This document shows positions 34,343 to 42,786 of a stretch of 64,000 bases of DNA, piece after piece (position 1 is the first letter of the stretch; each line of letters starts with the position of its first letter). The notes beneath the pieces were generated by a model that made no database searches, had not been told where the DNA came from, and saw only the letters and a program-made list of their open reading frames with translations. This DNA comes from Bacteroidota bacterium. GTDB lineage: Bacteria > Bacteroidota > Bacteroidia > 2-12-FULL-35-15. A program made the translations under genes and the position numbers. The stretch covers positions 65,638 to 129,637 of the forward strand of contig JAOQAD010000037.1 in NCBI GenBank assembly GCA_025963775.1, read 5' to 3'.

Positions 34343-37150
34343 TTACTTTAAGATGATCATGCTGTTTGTTTTTCTTCTCTCATCTGCGGTAAGCGAATAA
34401 TAATAGATCCCGGAGCGCAATGAACCTACTTCAAACGGAACAGCATGTTTTCCTGCGGGCATCGTTTCATCCAGCAGTGTGCGGATCACTCTTCCACGGC
34501 TGTCCCAAACTTCCAGGCTCACTTTCGATTGCCTGCTTAAGGAGAATTCAATGGTAGTTGATTCCGAAACAGGGTTCGGGAAATTACGGAGATCAAGCTC
34601 AGCCTTTGCAGCAAGCAATGTTGCTCCCGTTGTAATATCGTTTACGCTGGTGATGTTTGCCGAATAGATCCCGCTTGCATGCGTTGCCACCACGACCAAT
34701 CCGTCAGCATCACGCGTTTCGATCATGTCGCAAACGCTGTTGCCGATGGTTGCTGCGCCCTGCTGCACCCACACTGTTGACAGGCCATTAAGCGTATCAG
34801 TGGCATAAAAGCCGGTGCTTGTTGCCACCATGTAAACTGTTCCGTCGGTCACATGCATGATGCTTGCCCAGCGGAAAGATGAGCCTGCACCGGTGCCGGA
34901 TGAATTCTGCTCGAGATTACCAGCCACCTTTGCCCAGGTAGTCCCGCCATCGGTTGAATAAAATAAGCTGTACACAGAGTAATTGGAAAACACCACGAGG
35001 ATCTTATCGCTGTTGAGCGGATCGGTGGTGATGCAGCTTACATAGCCGCTGGTCGGGAAGACGATCCCTGAAACAGGCGTGATGTCAAGCGGTGCAGGCG
35101 TTCCTACATTCGCGTTATCAATGCGGTAAATTTTCTTTTTATCTGTTCCGTAGTACACCCTGTTTGCCGTTGCCCTGCAGGCATGCACAGCGGTGATCTT
35201 TGAATTGGCAAGGGGAACAGAGTCTGCAAACTGTGTCCAGTTGGTACTGATGGAATCCCAGTTACCCACCATCGGGATGCCGGACAGATCGTTGTTCCTC
35301 CAGAGGTATTTTCCACCTGCGAGGTACATAATGTTGTTGTTGTTCGGATCGAGCACATAGGGATTGATGAACTGCGGGTCCTTCAAGCCGATCGGATCGA
35401 TGCGGGCAAACGTAGTGATACCGCCTGCCGCATCCAGCGTAGCACGCATCATTTTTGCATTCTGTATAGAGAAATAATAAGCTGACTGGTTATCCGCAAT
35501 CGCGCAATACGATCCGTCGCCGCCTCTTGGCTGCACCCAGGGATCGGTTGGATTTGCGCTGTTGGTATACCAGGAGCCGTTGTCCTGCGCACCGCCGATA
35601 ATGATGTTATTGCCCGGTGTTGCATGGTCTACCGCAACCGTATAGAACATGCTGGTGAGATAGCCATTGTTCAGCGGCTGCCATACTACTGCAGAATCGG
35701 TATTGTTTGCCGTTTTAAATACACCGCCATCGTTCGCGCTCAGCATCATGTCCGGGTTCGAATTGAAGAACTCGAGGCAATGCTGGTCGGGATGGTGATT
35801 CGCGTAAGAGTTGATCACCGGCAAAACGGAGAACTCCTGGTAACCGCCGATAAAGGTGGTGCTTGTTGAATCCTGGAAAGCGCTGGTGGAGCGGTAAAGA
35901 TTGGTTCCGCCGATGAACACAGTATTCGGATCATTCGGTTTTACCTTGATCACCATGTCGTAAGAACCCTGCACCTGCCAGCGGTCGAATTGTCCGCCTG
36001 TATTTGGCAGGTTCATGGAAAGGTCCTGCCAGGTACCATTTGCGCCTGCACCGTCGCCAGTGAGGTAGGTATATTTCCAGAGACTGTTCCATTCCGGGTC
36101 GCCGAGATAGTTATAAGTTACTTTTCCAAATCCCGGTGTGTTGGCAAGGAAATACACTTCATTTTCATTGGAAGGATTTACTGCCGAAACGATCCTGTTG
36201 TATGCAGCAGGGAAAGTTGCCGGCTTGATGTTTACGAATGCCGATCCGTCTACCGAACGCCAGATCCCTTTCTGGGAGCCGTCATCACTCAGTGTTGCGT
36301 ACACCACCCCGGAAGGGGAAACATTCACATCTGTAAAATAGGAAGCTGGTGAACCGCCGCCTCTTACCGTTGTCCAGTTAATTCCGCCGTTCAGGCTCCT
36401 GTATACACCGCCATAGGCTGCTGCATACACTTCTTCGATCGTATCATTGGCTGTGCTGTCGGTTGCGACATTCCAGATGAGCTGCCAGTTGGTTGTAAAG
36501 GATTGCGGGCTGCCTCCGGCTGTGCCGGTTATCGGCGACCATGAAACGCCGCCATCGGTTGATTTGAAAAGCCCGTCGCCGAGATAGTATCCGCCAACAC
36601 CGTGGCTTGCAGATGCACCGTATGCTTCACCGCTGCCGTAATACCACACATTGGTATGGCCGGGGCGTTTGTCCTGCGAGAGGCAGGTTGCATTTTTCAG
36701 CTGCGAGGCGGTATTGCTTTGTGACCAGCTTGTGCCGCCGTCGGTGCTGAGCCACATTCCACCCGAAGGTGTTCCGGCAAGGATCCTGTTCTCATTGCTC
36801 ACATCGATCCCGAGTGCGCGGGTCCTTCCTCCTAAGTTCCATGGCCCGCGGCTGGTTACGCTTAAGATGGGTGCACGGTTGCCTGTGAGCTGTGCATCGG
36901 AAGGAAGCGTGGCTGCAAAGGCAAGCTCTTTCTGCCGGATGTTATCAGGGATCTGGCCGGTAGCAGGATCTGCAAGCCGGTTCAACTCCCAGTTGAGGCG
37001 CTCGATGGCATCATCTTCCATGCCTTCATGCGAGCGTTCGCCCTTTTCAGCAGATTCGGCTTCTTTTGCACTGGAATTGGTTGAAGCAATGTAGGTAACA
37101 GCAGATGCGGCCGTGATGATCGCGAAGCAATAGGTATAAAGTTGTTTCAT
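34343..37150 (-). CDS. Asp-box/sortilin-like beta-propeller protein, T9SS type A sorted
   Basis: 935-aa secreted protein. An N-terminal signal or anchor segment MKQLYTYCFAIITAASAVTY is followed by a beta-propeller with BNR/Asp-box motifs: STDGGTSWS, STDGGVSWS, SLNGGINWT, STDGGTTWAK. The start SVTSRGPWNLGGRTRALGID is typical of the exo-alpha-sialidase/VPS10-like Bacteroidota group. The C-terminus (about 853-935), LRNFPNPVSESTTIEFSLS...MIILK, is a type A sorting domain. Asp-box propellers occur in sialidases and xyloglucanases but also in non-enzymatic proteins. No catalytic Arg triad could be assigned, so enzymatic activity is uncertain. Confidence 0.83.
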   Translation of the reverse strand: MKQLYTYCFAIITAASAVTYIASTNSSAKEAESAEKGERSHEGMEDDAIERLNWELNRLADPATGQIPDNIRQKELAFAATLPSDAQLTGNRAPILSVTSRGPWNLGGRTRALGIDVSNENRILAGTPSGGMWLSTDGGTSWSQSNTASQLKNATCLSQDKRPGHTNVWYYGSGEAYGASASHGVGGYYLGDGLFKSTDGGVSWSPITGTAGGSPQSFTTNWQLIWNVATDSTANDTIEEVYAAAYGGVYRSLNGGINWTTVRGGGSPASYFTDVNVSPSGVVYATLSDDGSQKGIWRSVDGSAFVNIKPATFPAAYNRIVSAVNPSNENEVYFLANTPGFGKVTYNYLGDPEWNSLWKYTYLTGDGAGANGTWQDLSMNLPNTGGQFDRWQVQGSYDMVIKVKPNDPNTVFIGGTNLYRSTSAFQDSTSTTFIGGYQEFSVLPVINSYANHHPDQHCLEFFNSNPDMMLSANDGGVFKTANNTDSAVVWQPLNNGYLTSMFYTVAVDHATPGNNIIIGGAQDNGSWYTNSANPTDPWVQPRGGDGSYCAIADNQSAYYFSIQNAKMMRATLDAAGGITTFARIDPIGLKDPQFINPYVLDPNNNNIMYLAGGKYLWRNNDLSGIPMVGNWDSISTNWTQFADSVPLANSKITAVHACRATANRVYYGTDKKKIYRIDNANVGTPAPLDITPVSGIVFPTSGYVSCITTDPLNSDKILVVFSNYSVYSLFYSTDGGTTWAKVAGNLEQNSSGTGAGSSFRWASIMHVTDGTVYMVATSTGFYATDTLNGLSTVWVQQGAATIGNSVCDMIETRDADGLVVVATHASGIYSANITSVNDITTGATLLAAKAELDLRNFPNPVSESTTIEFSLSRQSKVSLEVWDSRGRVIRTLLDETMPAGKHAVPFEVGSLRSGIYYYSLTADERRKTNSMIILK

Positions 37151-37192
37151 GGGGGGCTGAAATTTTATTCAACCAAATATACCTAATTTTTC

Positions 37193-37426
37193 CTACTCAA
37201 GCTCCACGCACTCCACACCTTTTTTCCTTGCCAGGCTGATGATCTCTCCCGATGAAAAATCGGTGGTGACGATCCTCAGCACCCTGTCACAATCCTCAAG
37301 ATCTACATTCCATTTCAGGATGGCTTTTTTATTCAGCACCGACTGCAATTTACGGGCTTCCGTTTTTGTACTGATGTTTGTTTTAAACACGAGTATGTTC
37401 TGGTTCAATGTGGCTGTGGTCATCAT
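37193..37426 (-). CDS. Small HMA-like ferredoxin-fold protein without metal-binding CxxC
   Basis: 77 aa from the ATG at 37426 (a second ATG follows directly). The pattern (ILVFKTNI, helix, KAILKWNVDLEDCDRVLRIV, helix, VECVELE) matches a beta-alpha-beta-beta-alpha-beta fold like heavy-metal-associated domains, but the metal-binding CxxC is missing. The start is 2 bp after the stop of the preceding gene, so it is translationally coupled to it. It forms the third gene of an ECF sigma operon. Role unknown, perhaps sensing or regulating. Confidence 0.72.
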   Translation of the reverse strand: MMTTATLNQNILVFKTNISTKTEARKLQSVLNKKAILKWNVDLEDCDRVLRIVTTDFSSGEIISLARKKGVECVELE

Positions 37427-37428
37427 AC

Positions 37429-37755
37429 TTATTGTGCGTTTCTCCAGTTGCAACGGTTCCTGAATTTTTCTTTTTCTTCTTCTGTCATGTTCGCCATGCG
37501 CTCTTCCATTCTTTTTCTCCAGTATTCGTGGCGCGGCCTTCCACCCCATCTGCCGCCTTTGCCTTTAAAGCCGCCAAATAGTATCTTGGAAAGAATGAAC
37601 AAGCCGATCGCCTGCCAGAAGGTAATGACTGGCCCGTGAAACAATACCGGCACCAGCCAGTTCCAGAGCCCCATGGTTACGAAGCCCAGCAATGAGCCGA
37701 ACAGCAATGCCATTCCTGCGATCTTCAATCCGATCAATAGTTTATAGTTTTTCAT
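37429..37755 (-). CDS. Small two-helix membrane protein in ECF sigma operon
   Basis: 108 aa with two membrane helices (about 7-35 and 42-60) and a basic, charged C-terminal tail (RWGGRPRHEYWRKRMEER, MTEEEKEKFRNRC) facing the cytoplasm. It lies 16 bp after the sigma-factor gene and 2 bp before the HMA-like gene. Its place suggests a membrane partner or anti-sigma-like regulator, but it shows no zinc-binding anti-sigma motif. Family not recognised. Confidence 0.7.
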   Translation of the reverse strand: MKNYKLLIGLKIAGMALLFGSLLGFVTMGLWNWLVPVLFHGPVITFWQAIGLFILSKILFGGFKGKGGRWGGRPRHEYWRKRMEERMANMTEEEKEKFRNRCNWRNAQ

Positions 37756-37771
37756 TTTGTAAGTTTTTTGT

Positions 37772-38350
37772 TTAATAGTTATTTAACAATTCGTCATATA
37801 ATCCGCGCAGGTGTTCCCTTAGAAACTGAACCGCATAATGCTTTCTTGAGATCACCGTTTTTAAAGGCGATTGGGTGCGATCCGCGATCTGCTTTAAGCT
37901 GAATCCTTCCAACTCATGCAGTACAAACACTTCCTTTTGTTTATCCGGGAGCAGATCAAGCGCATCGCTCAGCTCCTCCGAGATCGCTTTCAGCAGCATC
38001 TGGTCATCCGCAGGCCGGTCGAGGGATGCGAGGATGTCCGTTAAGAACAGTGGCTCATCTTCTTCCTCATTGCCAACACTGCGGTTCTCAAACCGCTCCG
38101 GTTTTCTTTTGCGGTACCAGTCGGTGATCTTGTTCCGTGCCACCCTGTAGAGCCATGCTACAGCTTTTTCGAGTGGCTCGGCTTCCCTTGCTGTTTCCAC
38201 AAATTCATAGAAAACATCCTGCAGAATGTCTTCCGCATCCTCTGCAGAAGGCATGCGTGTATTTATGAAACTGAGCAGCTTCCCCTGTTCCTTGTGAACG
38301 GTCGTATCGATCTCTTTGTTCTTCGATTCGTGAAGGGTTTCAACACTCAT
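37772..38350 (-). CDS. RNA polymerase ECF sigma factor
   Basis: 192-aa sigma-70 family, extracytoplasmic-function type. Region 2 is seen at about 35-90, with AEDAEDILQDVFYEF and WLYRVARNKITDWYRKRK. Region 4 is at about 125-180, with LPDKQKEVFVLHELEGFSLK followed by a helix-turn-helix with QSPLKTVISRKHYA. It directs RNA polymerase to a set of stress- or envelope-related promoters. It is first of a three-gene operon with a membrane protein and an HMA-like protein, probably its control partners. Confidence 0.92.
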   Translation of the reverse strand: MSVETLHESKNKEIDTTVHKEQGKLLSFINTRMPSAEDAEDILQDVFYEFVETAREAEPLEKAVAWLYRVARNKITDWYRKRKPERFENRSVGNEEEDEPLFLTDILASLDRPADDQMLLKAISEELSDALDLLPDKQKEVFVLHELEGFSLKQIADRTQSPLKTVISRKHYAVQFLREHLRGLYDELLNNY

Positions 38351-38477
38351 TTAACAGCGGGTTATACTTAGAAGACGATTGAGAAAAGGAAATACTTTAA
38401 ATTTTTTGAGATTTTTTATAAAACAGGCGTAAACATTGAATTAGCAGTACCCATGTTTAAATCCAGTGCTTATTTAT

Positions 38478-38620
38478 GAAGATGCTTCCTTCGTCAGCAT
38501 GACAAGCTACATTAACAGCAGCGTGTCATCCTGAGCGAAACGCAGTGTAGCCGAAGGATCTTCTTAATTATTTACACACAGTATCCGAGGATGAAGATGC
38601 TTCCTTCGTCAGCATGACAA
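38478..38620. repeat. Repeat pair (family R4) in the gap before the TRIC-type channel
   Basis: A 28-bp sequence starting GAAGATGCTTCCTTCGTCAG occurs exactly at 38478-38505 and again at 38593-38620. Between them is GTGTCATCCTGAGCGAAACG... (38523-38563), whose end CGAAGGATCTTC is complementary in part to the 28-mer. Together they form a short nested repeat element. The 38351-38633 gap has no gene. Confidence 0.85.
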
Positions 38621-38633
38621 ACAGCCAGCTATC

Positions 38634-39251
38634 CTACTTATCTTCCTTAATGAACTTTGGCAGGCTCAAATTCATTTTAACAGCAACCAGGCGGATCCCG
38701 ATAATGATGAGCGCGGAAATAATGAAATTGCAATTCCGCTCCAGCCCGAAATAACCGAGCGACAAATACGCGATGGCGCCGCAAAGGCAGGCTGTTGCAT
38801 ACACTTCCTTTTTAAAGATGATCGGGATCTCGTTGGTGAGCACATCGCGGATCACGCCGCCCATTATAGCAGAGAACATGCCCATGATGGCTGCGATCAC
38901 CGGATTTACGCCAAGGCTCAGGGCTTTCTCCGTGCCTACAATGGTGAACATGGCAATGCCGACCGTATCGAAAAGGAAAAATGTTTTGCGCAGGCGGATC
39001 AGCACTTTAAAGAAAATGCTGGCAAGCACCACGCCGATGAAGATAGCATATACAAAATTAAGGTCGTGCACCCATACGAGCGGGTAGCTGCCCAGGAGGA
39101 TATCACGCAGGCTTCCGCCACCGATGGAAGTGATAAAACCGATAAAGCTGGCGCCGAACCAATCCGGCTTTGCCTTGTCGTTGGCGGCAAGCGCACCGGA
39201 AATGGCAAAAAAACAGGTACCAACAACTTCGAGGATATACTGGATCTGCAT
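38634..39251 (-). CDS. Trimeric intracellular cation channel (TRIC/UPF0126) family membrane protein
   Basis: 205 aa with about seven membrane helices arranged as an internal repeat. The two glycine-rich halves GGGSLRD (about 45-51) and MGGVIRD (about 130-136) are the family signature. Bacterial TRIC proteins form homotrimeric potassium-permeable channels in the inner membrane. The length is normal. It is divergent from the marR gene, and their 125-bp gap contains the marR operator. Confidence 0.9.
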   Translation of the reverse strand: MQIQYILEVVGTCFFAISGALAANDKAKPDWFGASFIGFITSIGGGSLRDILLGSYPLVWVHDLNFVYAIFIGVVLASIFFKVLIRLRKTFFLFDTVGIAMFTIVGTEKALSLGVNPVIAAIMGMFSAIMGGVIRDVLTNEIPIIFKKEVYATACLCGAIAYLSLGYFGLERNCNFIISALIIIGIRLVAVKMNLSLPKFIKEDK

Positions 39252-39333
39252 GGTTTAAATTATTACAGCAAAGTTATGGGAATAAAAGGTACAGGTAAAA
39301 ATATTCCTGCCCGAAGCTTATTTTTTTATTTAC

Positions 39334-39376
39334 TATGCTTGCATAATAATTAAAAATTATTATGTTTGCATAATAA
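39334..39376 (+). promoter_or_regulatory. MarR operator overlapping the marR promoter
   Basis: Two 16-bp near-identical direct repeats, TATGCTTGCATAATAA (39334-39349) and TATGTTTGCATAATAA (39361-39376), lie 27 bp apart. The core of each is the palindrome-like ATGCTTGCAT / ATGTTTGCAT. The -33 TTG (39339-39341) lies in the first repeat and the -7 box TATGTTTG (39361-39368) in the second, with a 19-nt spacer between CTTG and the -7 box. The second repeat touches the start codon. This is the expected layout for autorepression, and the transcript would be nearly leaderless. Confidence 0.7.
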
Positions 39377-39829
39377 ATGGCAAAAAAGCATACCGAAACA
39401 ATCGATTCGAAGATCAAGACCTCCTGGCAGATCATCAGCAGGATGTACAATGCGGAGGCGGCGCAATACGGCGGCAGCATTGCAATCGGTCATTTCCTGC
39501 TGAACATCGACAGCGATGAAGGTGCCTACGCTTCGGAGATCGCGCCCATGCTGGGCATGGAAAGCACCTCCCTTTCCCGCATCATCAAAACCCTTGAAGA
39601 AGAAAAAATGATCATCCGCAAAAGCGATAAAACCGACAAGCGGAAGGTTAAATTAATCTTAACACAAAAAGGCAGGGAAAATAAGGAGCTTGCTAAAAAT
39701 ATTGTACGTAATTTTAATTCCCTGATTGAAAATAAGATCGGCAAACAGCGGATCGAGGATTTTATAAAAACGATCAGCGAGATCAGCCTGCTTGCTGAAG
39801 AGCAGCATAAGCTCATCAGGCAGGGATAA
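39377..39829 (+). CDS. MarR family transcriptional regulator of the beta-oxidation operon
   Basis: 150 aa. The winged helix-turn-helix is seen at about 45-100, with YASEIAPMLGMESTSLSRII followed by KTLEEEKMIIRKSDKTDKRK, the classic MarR recognition helix and wing. It heads the fad operon, 24 bp before fadN. It probably represses the operon until an acyl-CoA or fatty acid is bound; this is inferred from position and from the operator repeats that cover its promoter. The ATG at 39377 abuts the second operator repeat. Confidence 0.93.
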   Translation: MAKKHTETIDSKIKTSWQIISRMYNAEAAQYGGSIAIGHFLLNIDSDEGAYASEIAPMLGMESTSLSRIIKTLEEEKMIIRKSDKTDKRKVKLILTQKGRENKELAKNIVRNFNSLIENKIGKQRIEDFIKTISEISLLAEEQHKLIRQG

Positions 39830-39853
39830 CAAAAAAACAAAAATTGATCCATT

Positions 39854-42229
39854 ATGAACAGAACAATTAAAAAGGTTGCAGTGCTTGGCTCAGGAGTAAT
39901 GGGAAGCCGCATTGCCTGCCATTTTGCGAACATCGGTGTTGAAGTGATCCTGCTCGACATTGTACCGAAAGATGCGGGAGCAGATAAAAAATCGCGCAAC
40001 AAAATTGTGGACGATGCATTGGCTTTTGCTTTGAAGTCGAACCCCTCTCCTATCTACCGCAAGTCATTTGCAAAGCGGATCGTTACCGGCAACTTCGAGG
40101 ATAACATGAAGGATATCGCCAGCTGCGACTGGATCATTGAAGTGGTGATCGAACGCCTCGATATTAAAAAACAGGTATTTGACAATGTGGAGAAATACCG
40201 CAGGGCAGGAACGCTCATCAGCTCCAACACTTCCGGCATCCCGATCCATTTGATGAACGAAGGGCGCAGCGAGGATTTCCAGAAACATTTCTGCGGCACG
40301 CACTTTTTCAATCCACCACGCTATTTACGATTACTCGAAATAATTCCAACTCCGGAAACTTCAGCGGAAGTCATTGACTTTTTAATGCATTACGGCGAAT
40401 TGTATCTCGGAAAAACAACAGTATTGTGTAAAGACACACCAGCCTTCATCGCCAACAGGATCGGTGTTTACGGCATCATGAGCCTTTTCCACACCGTTGA
40501 AAAAATGGATCTCACGATCGATGAAGTGGATAAATTAACGGGGCCGGTTTTAGGCCGTCCGAAATCAGCAACTTTCCGCACCTGCGATGTGGTTGGGCTT
40601 GACACACTTGTGCATGTGGCGAACGGCGTGGCGCAAAGCTGTCCCAACGACGAAGCCATCGACGTATTTAAAATTCCCGGCTATGTTGCCAAAATGGTGG
40701 AGAACAAATGGCTGGGAAGCAAAACCGAGCAGGGTTTTTTCAAAAAGGTAAAAGGCGCGAACGGCAAATCGGAGATCCATTCGCTCGACCTGAAAACACT
40801 GGAATACAAGCCTTCCGTGAAAGCAAAATTTGCAACACTGGAACAAACAAAATCCATCGACAACTTACGCGAGCGCATGAAAGTGCTGCTGGCAGGAAAA
40901 GATAAAGCCGGCGAATTTTACCGTACATCATTCTATGGCTTGTTTGCGTATGTGAGCAACCGCATTCCTGAGATCACGGATGAGCTTTATAAAATAGATG
41001 CAGCCATGAATGCCGGCTTTGCGTGGGAGTTAGGCCCTTTCGAAGCATGGGATGCATTAGGTGTTGCAGAAACGGTGAAGGCCATGGAAGCAGCGGGCAA
41101 CAAGCCTGCACAATGGATCTACGACATGCTTGCAAGCGGTGCCACTTCCTTCTACAAGGTAGAGAACGGCAGCAAAAAATATTACGACATTCCTTCCAGA
41201 TCTTATAAGGTAATCCCGGGAACCGAATCATTCATCCTCCTCGATAACATCCGCGGAAGCAAAACGGTATGGAAAAATTCCGGAGCTACGCTGACCGATA
41301 TTGGCGATGGCATTGTGAATTTGGAATGGAACACCAAAATGAATTCGATCGGTGCCGAAGTGATTGAAGGCATCAACAAATCGATCGCGATCGCGGAAAA
41401 GGATTTTCGCGGACTGGTGATCTCCAATGAAGGCGCTAATTTTTCAGCCGGTGCAAACGTGGGAATGATCTTTATGATGGCGGTTGAACAGGAATACGAT
41501 GAGCTGAACTTCGCGATCAAAACATTCCAGGATACGATGATGCGTGTACGTTATTCTTCAATTCCTGTGGTAGTCGCCCCTCACAACCTCGCGCTGGGCG
41601 GCGCCTGCGAAATGAGCATGCATTCCGACAAGGTGGTTGCACACGCAGAAACCTATATGGGGCTTGTTGAATTCGGTGTTGGGTTGATCCCCGGCGGCGG
41701 CGGAACAAAAGAGTTTGCCGTGAGATTATCGGACGAATTACAGGAAGGCGATATTGAGCTGAACAATTTCCGTGACCGCTTCTTAACCATCGGGCAGGCA
41801 AAAGTAGGCACATCCGCTTATGAAGCATTCGACCTTGGCTATTTAAGAAAAGGAAAAGATGTGGTGGTGATCTCGCGCAACCGCTTATTGTCGGAAGCGA
41901 AACTGAACTGCATTGAACTGGCGGAAGCAGGCTACACCATGCCTGCACACCGCAAGGACATCCGCGTGCTTGGCAAGCAGGCATTAGGACTGGCATATCT
42001 TGGCGCGAACTCCATGCAGGTAGGGAATTACATCAGCGAGCACGATGTGAAGATCTCGCAGAAGTTAGCCTACGTGCTTTGCGGCGGCGATCTTTCGCAA
42101 CCCTCGCTGGTAAGCGAGCAGTATTTGCTTGACCTCGAGCGTGAGGCATTCCTGAGCCTTTGTGGTGAGAAGAAAACGCTGGAGAGGTTGCAGAGTATTA
42201 TAACAGGAGGAAAAGTTTTACGTAATTAG
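39854..42229 (+). CDS. fadN: 3-hydroxyacyl-CoA dehydrogenase / enoyl-CoA hydratase (FadN type)
   Basis: 791-aa bifunctional beta-oxidation enzyme. The N-terminal NAD-dependent hydroxyacyl-CoA dehydrogenase has VAVLGSGVMGSRIACHFA (residues 8-25). The C-terminal part (about 490-620) is a crotonase domain, with ANFSAGANVGMI, ALGGACEMSMHSDK and VGLIPGGGGTKEF. The order dehydrogenase-then-hydratase is that of Bacillus FadN, not E. coli FadB. It performs hydration and oxidation of enoyl-CoA. The TAG stop is 4 nt before a heptamer repeat array, and the next operon gene proper is the thiolase at 42787. Confidence 0.93.
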   Translation: MNRTIKKVAVLGSGVMGSRIACHFANIGVEVILLDIVPKDAGADKKSRNKIVDDALAFALKSNPSPIYRKSFAKRIVTGNFEDNMKDIASCDWIIEVVIERLDIKKQVFDNVEKYRRAGTLISSNTSGIPIHLMNEGRSEDFQKHFCGTHFFNPPRYLRLLEIIPTPETSAEVIDFLMHYGELYLGKTTVLCKDTPAFIANRIGVYGIMSLFHTVEKMDLTIDEVDKLTGPVLGRPKSATFRTCDVVGLDTLVHVANGVAQSCPNDEAIDVFKIPGYVAKMVENKWLGSKTEQGFFKKVKGANGKSEIHSLDLKTLEYKPSVKAKFATLEQTKSIDNLRERMKVLLAGKDKAGEFYRTSFYGLFAYVSNRIPEITDELYKIDAAMNAGFAWELGPFEAWDALGVAETVKAMEAAGNKPAQWIYDMLASGATSFYKVENGSKKYYDIPSRSYKVIPGTESFILLDNIRGSKTVWKNSGATLTDIGDGIVNLEWNTKMNSIGAEVIEGINKSIAIAEKDFRGLVISNEGANFSAGANVGMIFMMAVEQEYDELNFAIKTFQDTMMRVRYSSIPVVVAPHNLALGGACEMSMHSDKVVAHAETYMGLVEFGVGLIPGGGGTKEFAVRLSDELQEGDIELNNFRDRFLTIGQAKVGTSAYEAFDLGYLRKGKDVVVISRNRLLSEAKLNCIELAEAGYTMPAHRKDIRVLGKQALGLAYLGANSMQVGNYISEHDVKISQKLAYVLCGGDLSQPSLVSEQYLLDLEREAFLSLCGEKKTLERLQSIITGGKVLRN

Positions 42230-42233
42230 ATAT

Positions 42234-42309
42234 GAGATGTGAGACGTGAGACGTGAGATGTGAGATGTGAGATGTGAGATGTGAGATGTGAGATGTGAGA
42301 TGTGAGATG
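42234..42309 (+). repeat. Forward heptamer array (GAGATGT)n after the fadN stop codon
   Basis: Ten units of GAGATGT in perfect 7-nt phase, plus a partial unit; units 2 and 3 read GAGACGT. It starts 4 nt after the fadN stop. It is the left side of the cassette that carries the four-helix-bundle gene. Confidence 0.95.
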
Positions 42310-42353
42310 AAAAATCTGAGGTAAAATGATATTTATAAATAACAAAATAATTT

Positions 42354-42713
42354 ATGCATAATTTAAAAGAACTGAAAATTTGGAACAAAGCAATAACCCT
42401 TTCTGTTAATGTTTATAAAGCAACAGCAAACTTCCCGAAAGAAGAAACATATGGATTAACCTCTCAGATCAGGCGGTCTGCCATTTCAGTCCCTTCAAAC
42501 ATTTCTGAAGGTGCAGGAAGGAATTCAAATAAAGAATTCATTCATTTTCTTGGAATAGCAAACGGTTCTTCGTATGAATTACAAACACAATTAATTATAT
42601 CAAACAAATTGGATCTTATTTCAGATAGTACACTTGAGCCACTTCTCAAGGAAATAGAAGAAATACAAAAAATGACTTATACATTTCAAAACACTTTACA
42701 AAACCGGATTTAG
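42354..42713 (+). CDS. Four-helix-bundle protein (23S rRNA intervening-sequence family)
   Basis: 119 aa, all-helical, family TIGR02436/PF05635. Signature elements are LKIWNKAITLSVNVYKAT, SQIRRSAISVPSNISEGAGR and FLGIANGSSYELQTQL. Homologs lie inside 23S rRNA intervening sequences of some bacteria and form homopentameric bundles related to Avd of diversity-generating retroelements. No reverse transcriptase is nearby. The gene is about 25-27% G+C in two 60-nt samples, against about 50% in the thiolase gene, and it sits between inverted heptamer arrays inside the fad operon. It looks like inserted cargo rather than a fad gene. Function unknown. Confidence 0.88.
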   Translation: MHNLKELKIWNKAITLSVNVYKATANFPKEETYGLTSQIRRSAISVPSNISEGAGRNSNKEFIHFLGIANGSSYELQTQLIISNKLDLISDSTLEPLLKEIEEIQKMTYTFQNTLQNRI

Positions 42714-42737
42714 AAGAAGACGGAGAGATGCAATCCC

Positions 42738-42779
42738 AAATCTAACATCTCACGTCTCAAATCTAATATCTCAAATCTA
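42738..42779 (-). repeat. Reverse-strand heptamer array before the fadA start codon
   Basis: On the minus strand, six contiguous 7-mers in phase: TAGATTT, GAGATAT, TAGATTT, GAGACGT, GAGATGT, TAGATTT. It ends 7 nt before the fadA ATG. Units GAGATGT and GAGACGT are the same as in the left array but inverted, so the transcript could pair across the four-helix-bundle gene. Confidence 0.9.
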
Positions 42780-42786
42780 CAAAACA

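Noticed and set aside
42354-42713. Four-helix-bundle gene as Avd of a diversity-generating retroelement
   Set aside because: No reverse transcriptase, template repeat or variable repeat was found in the window.
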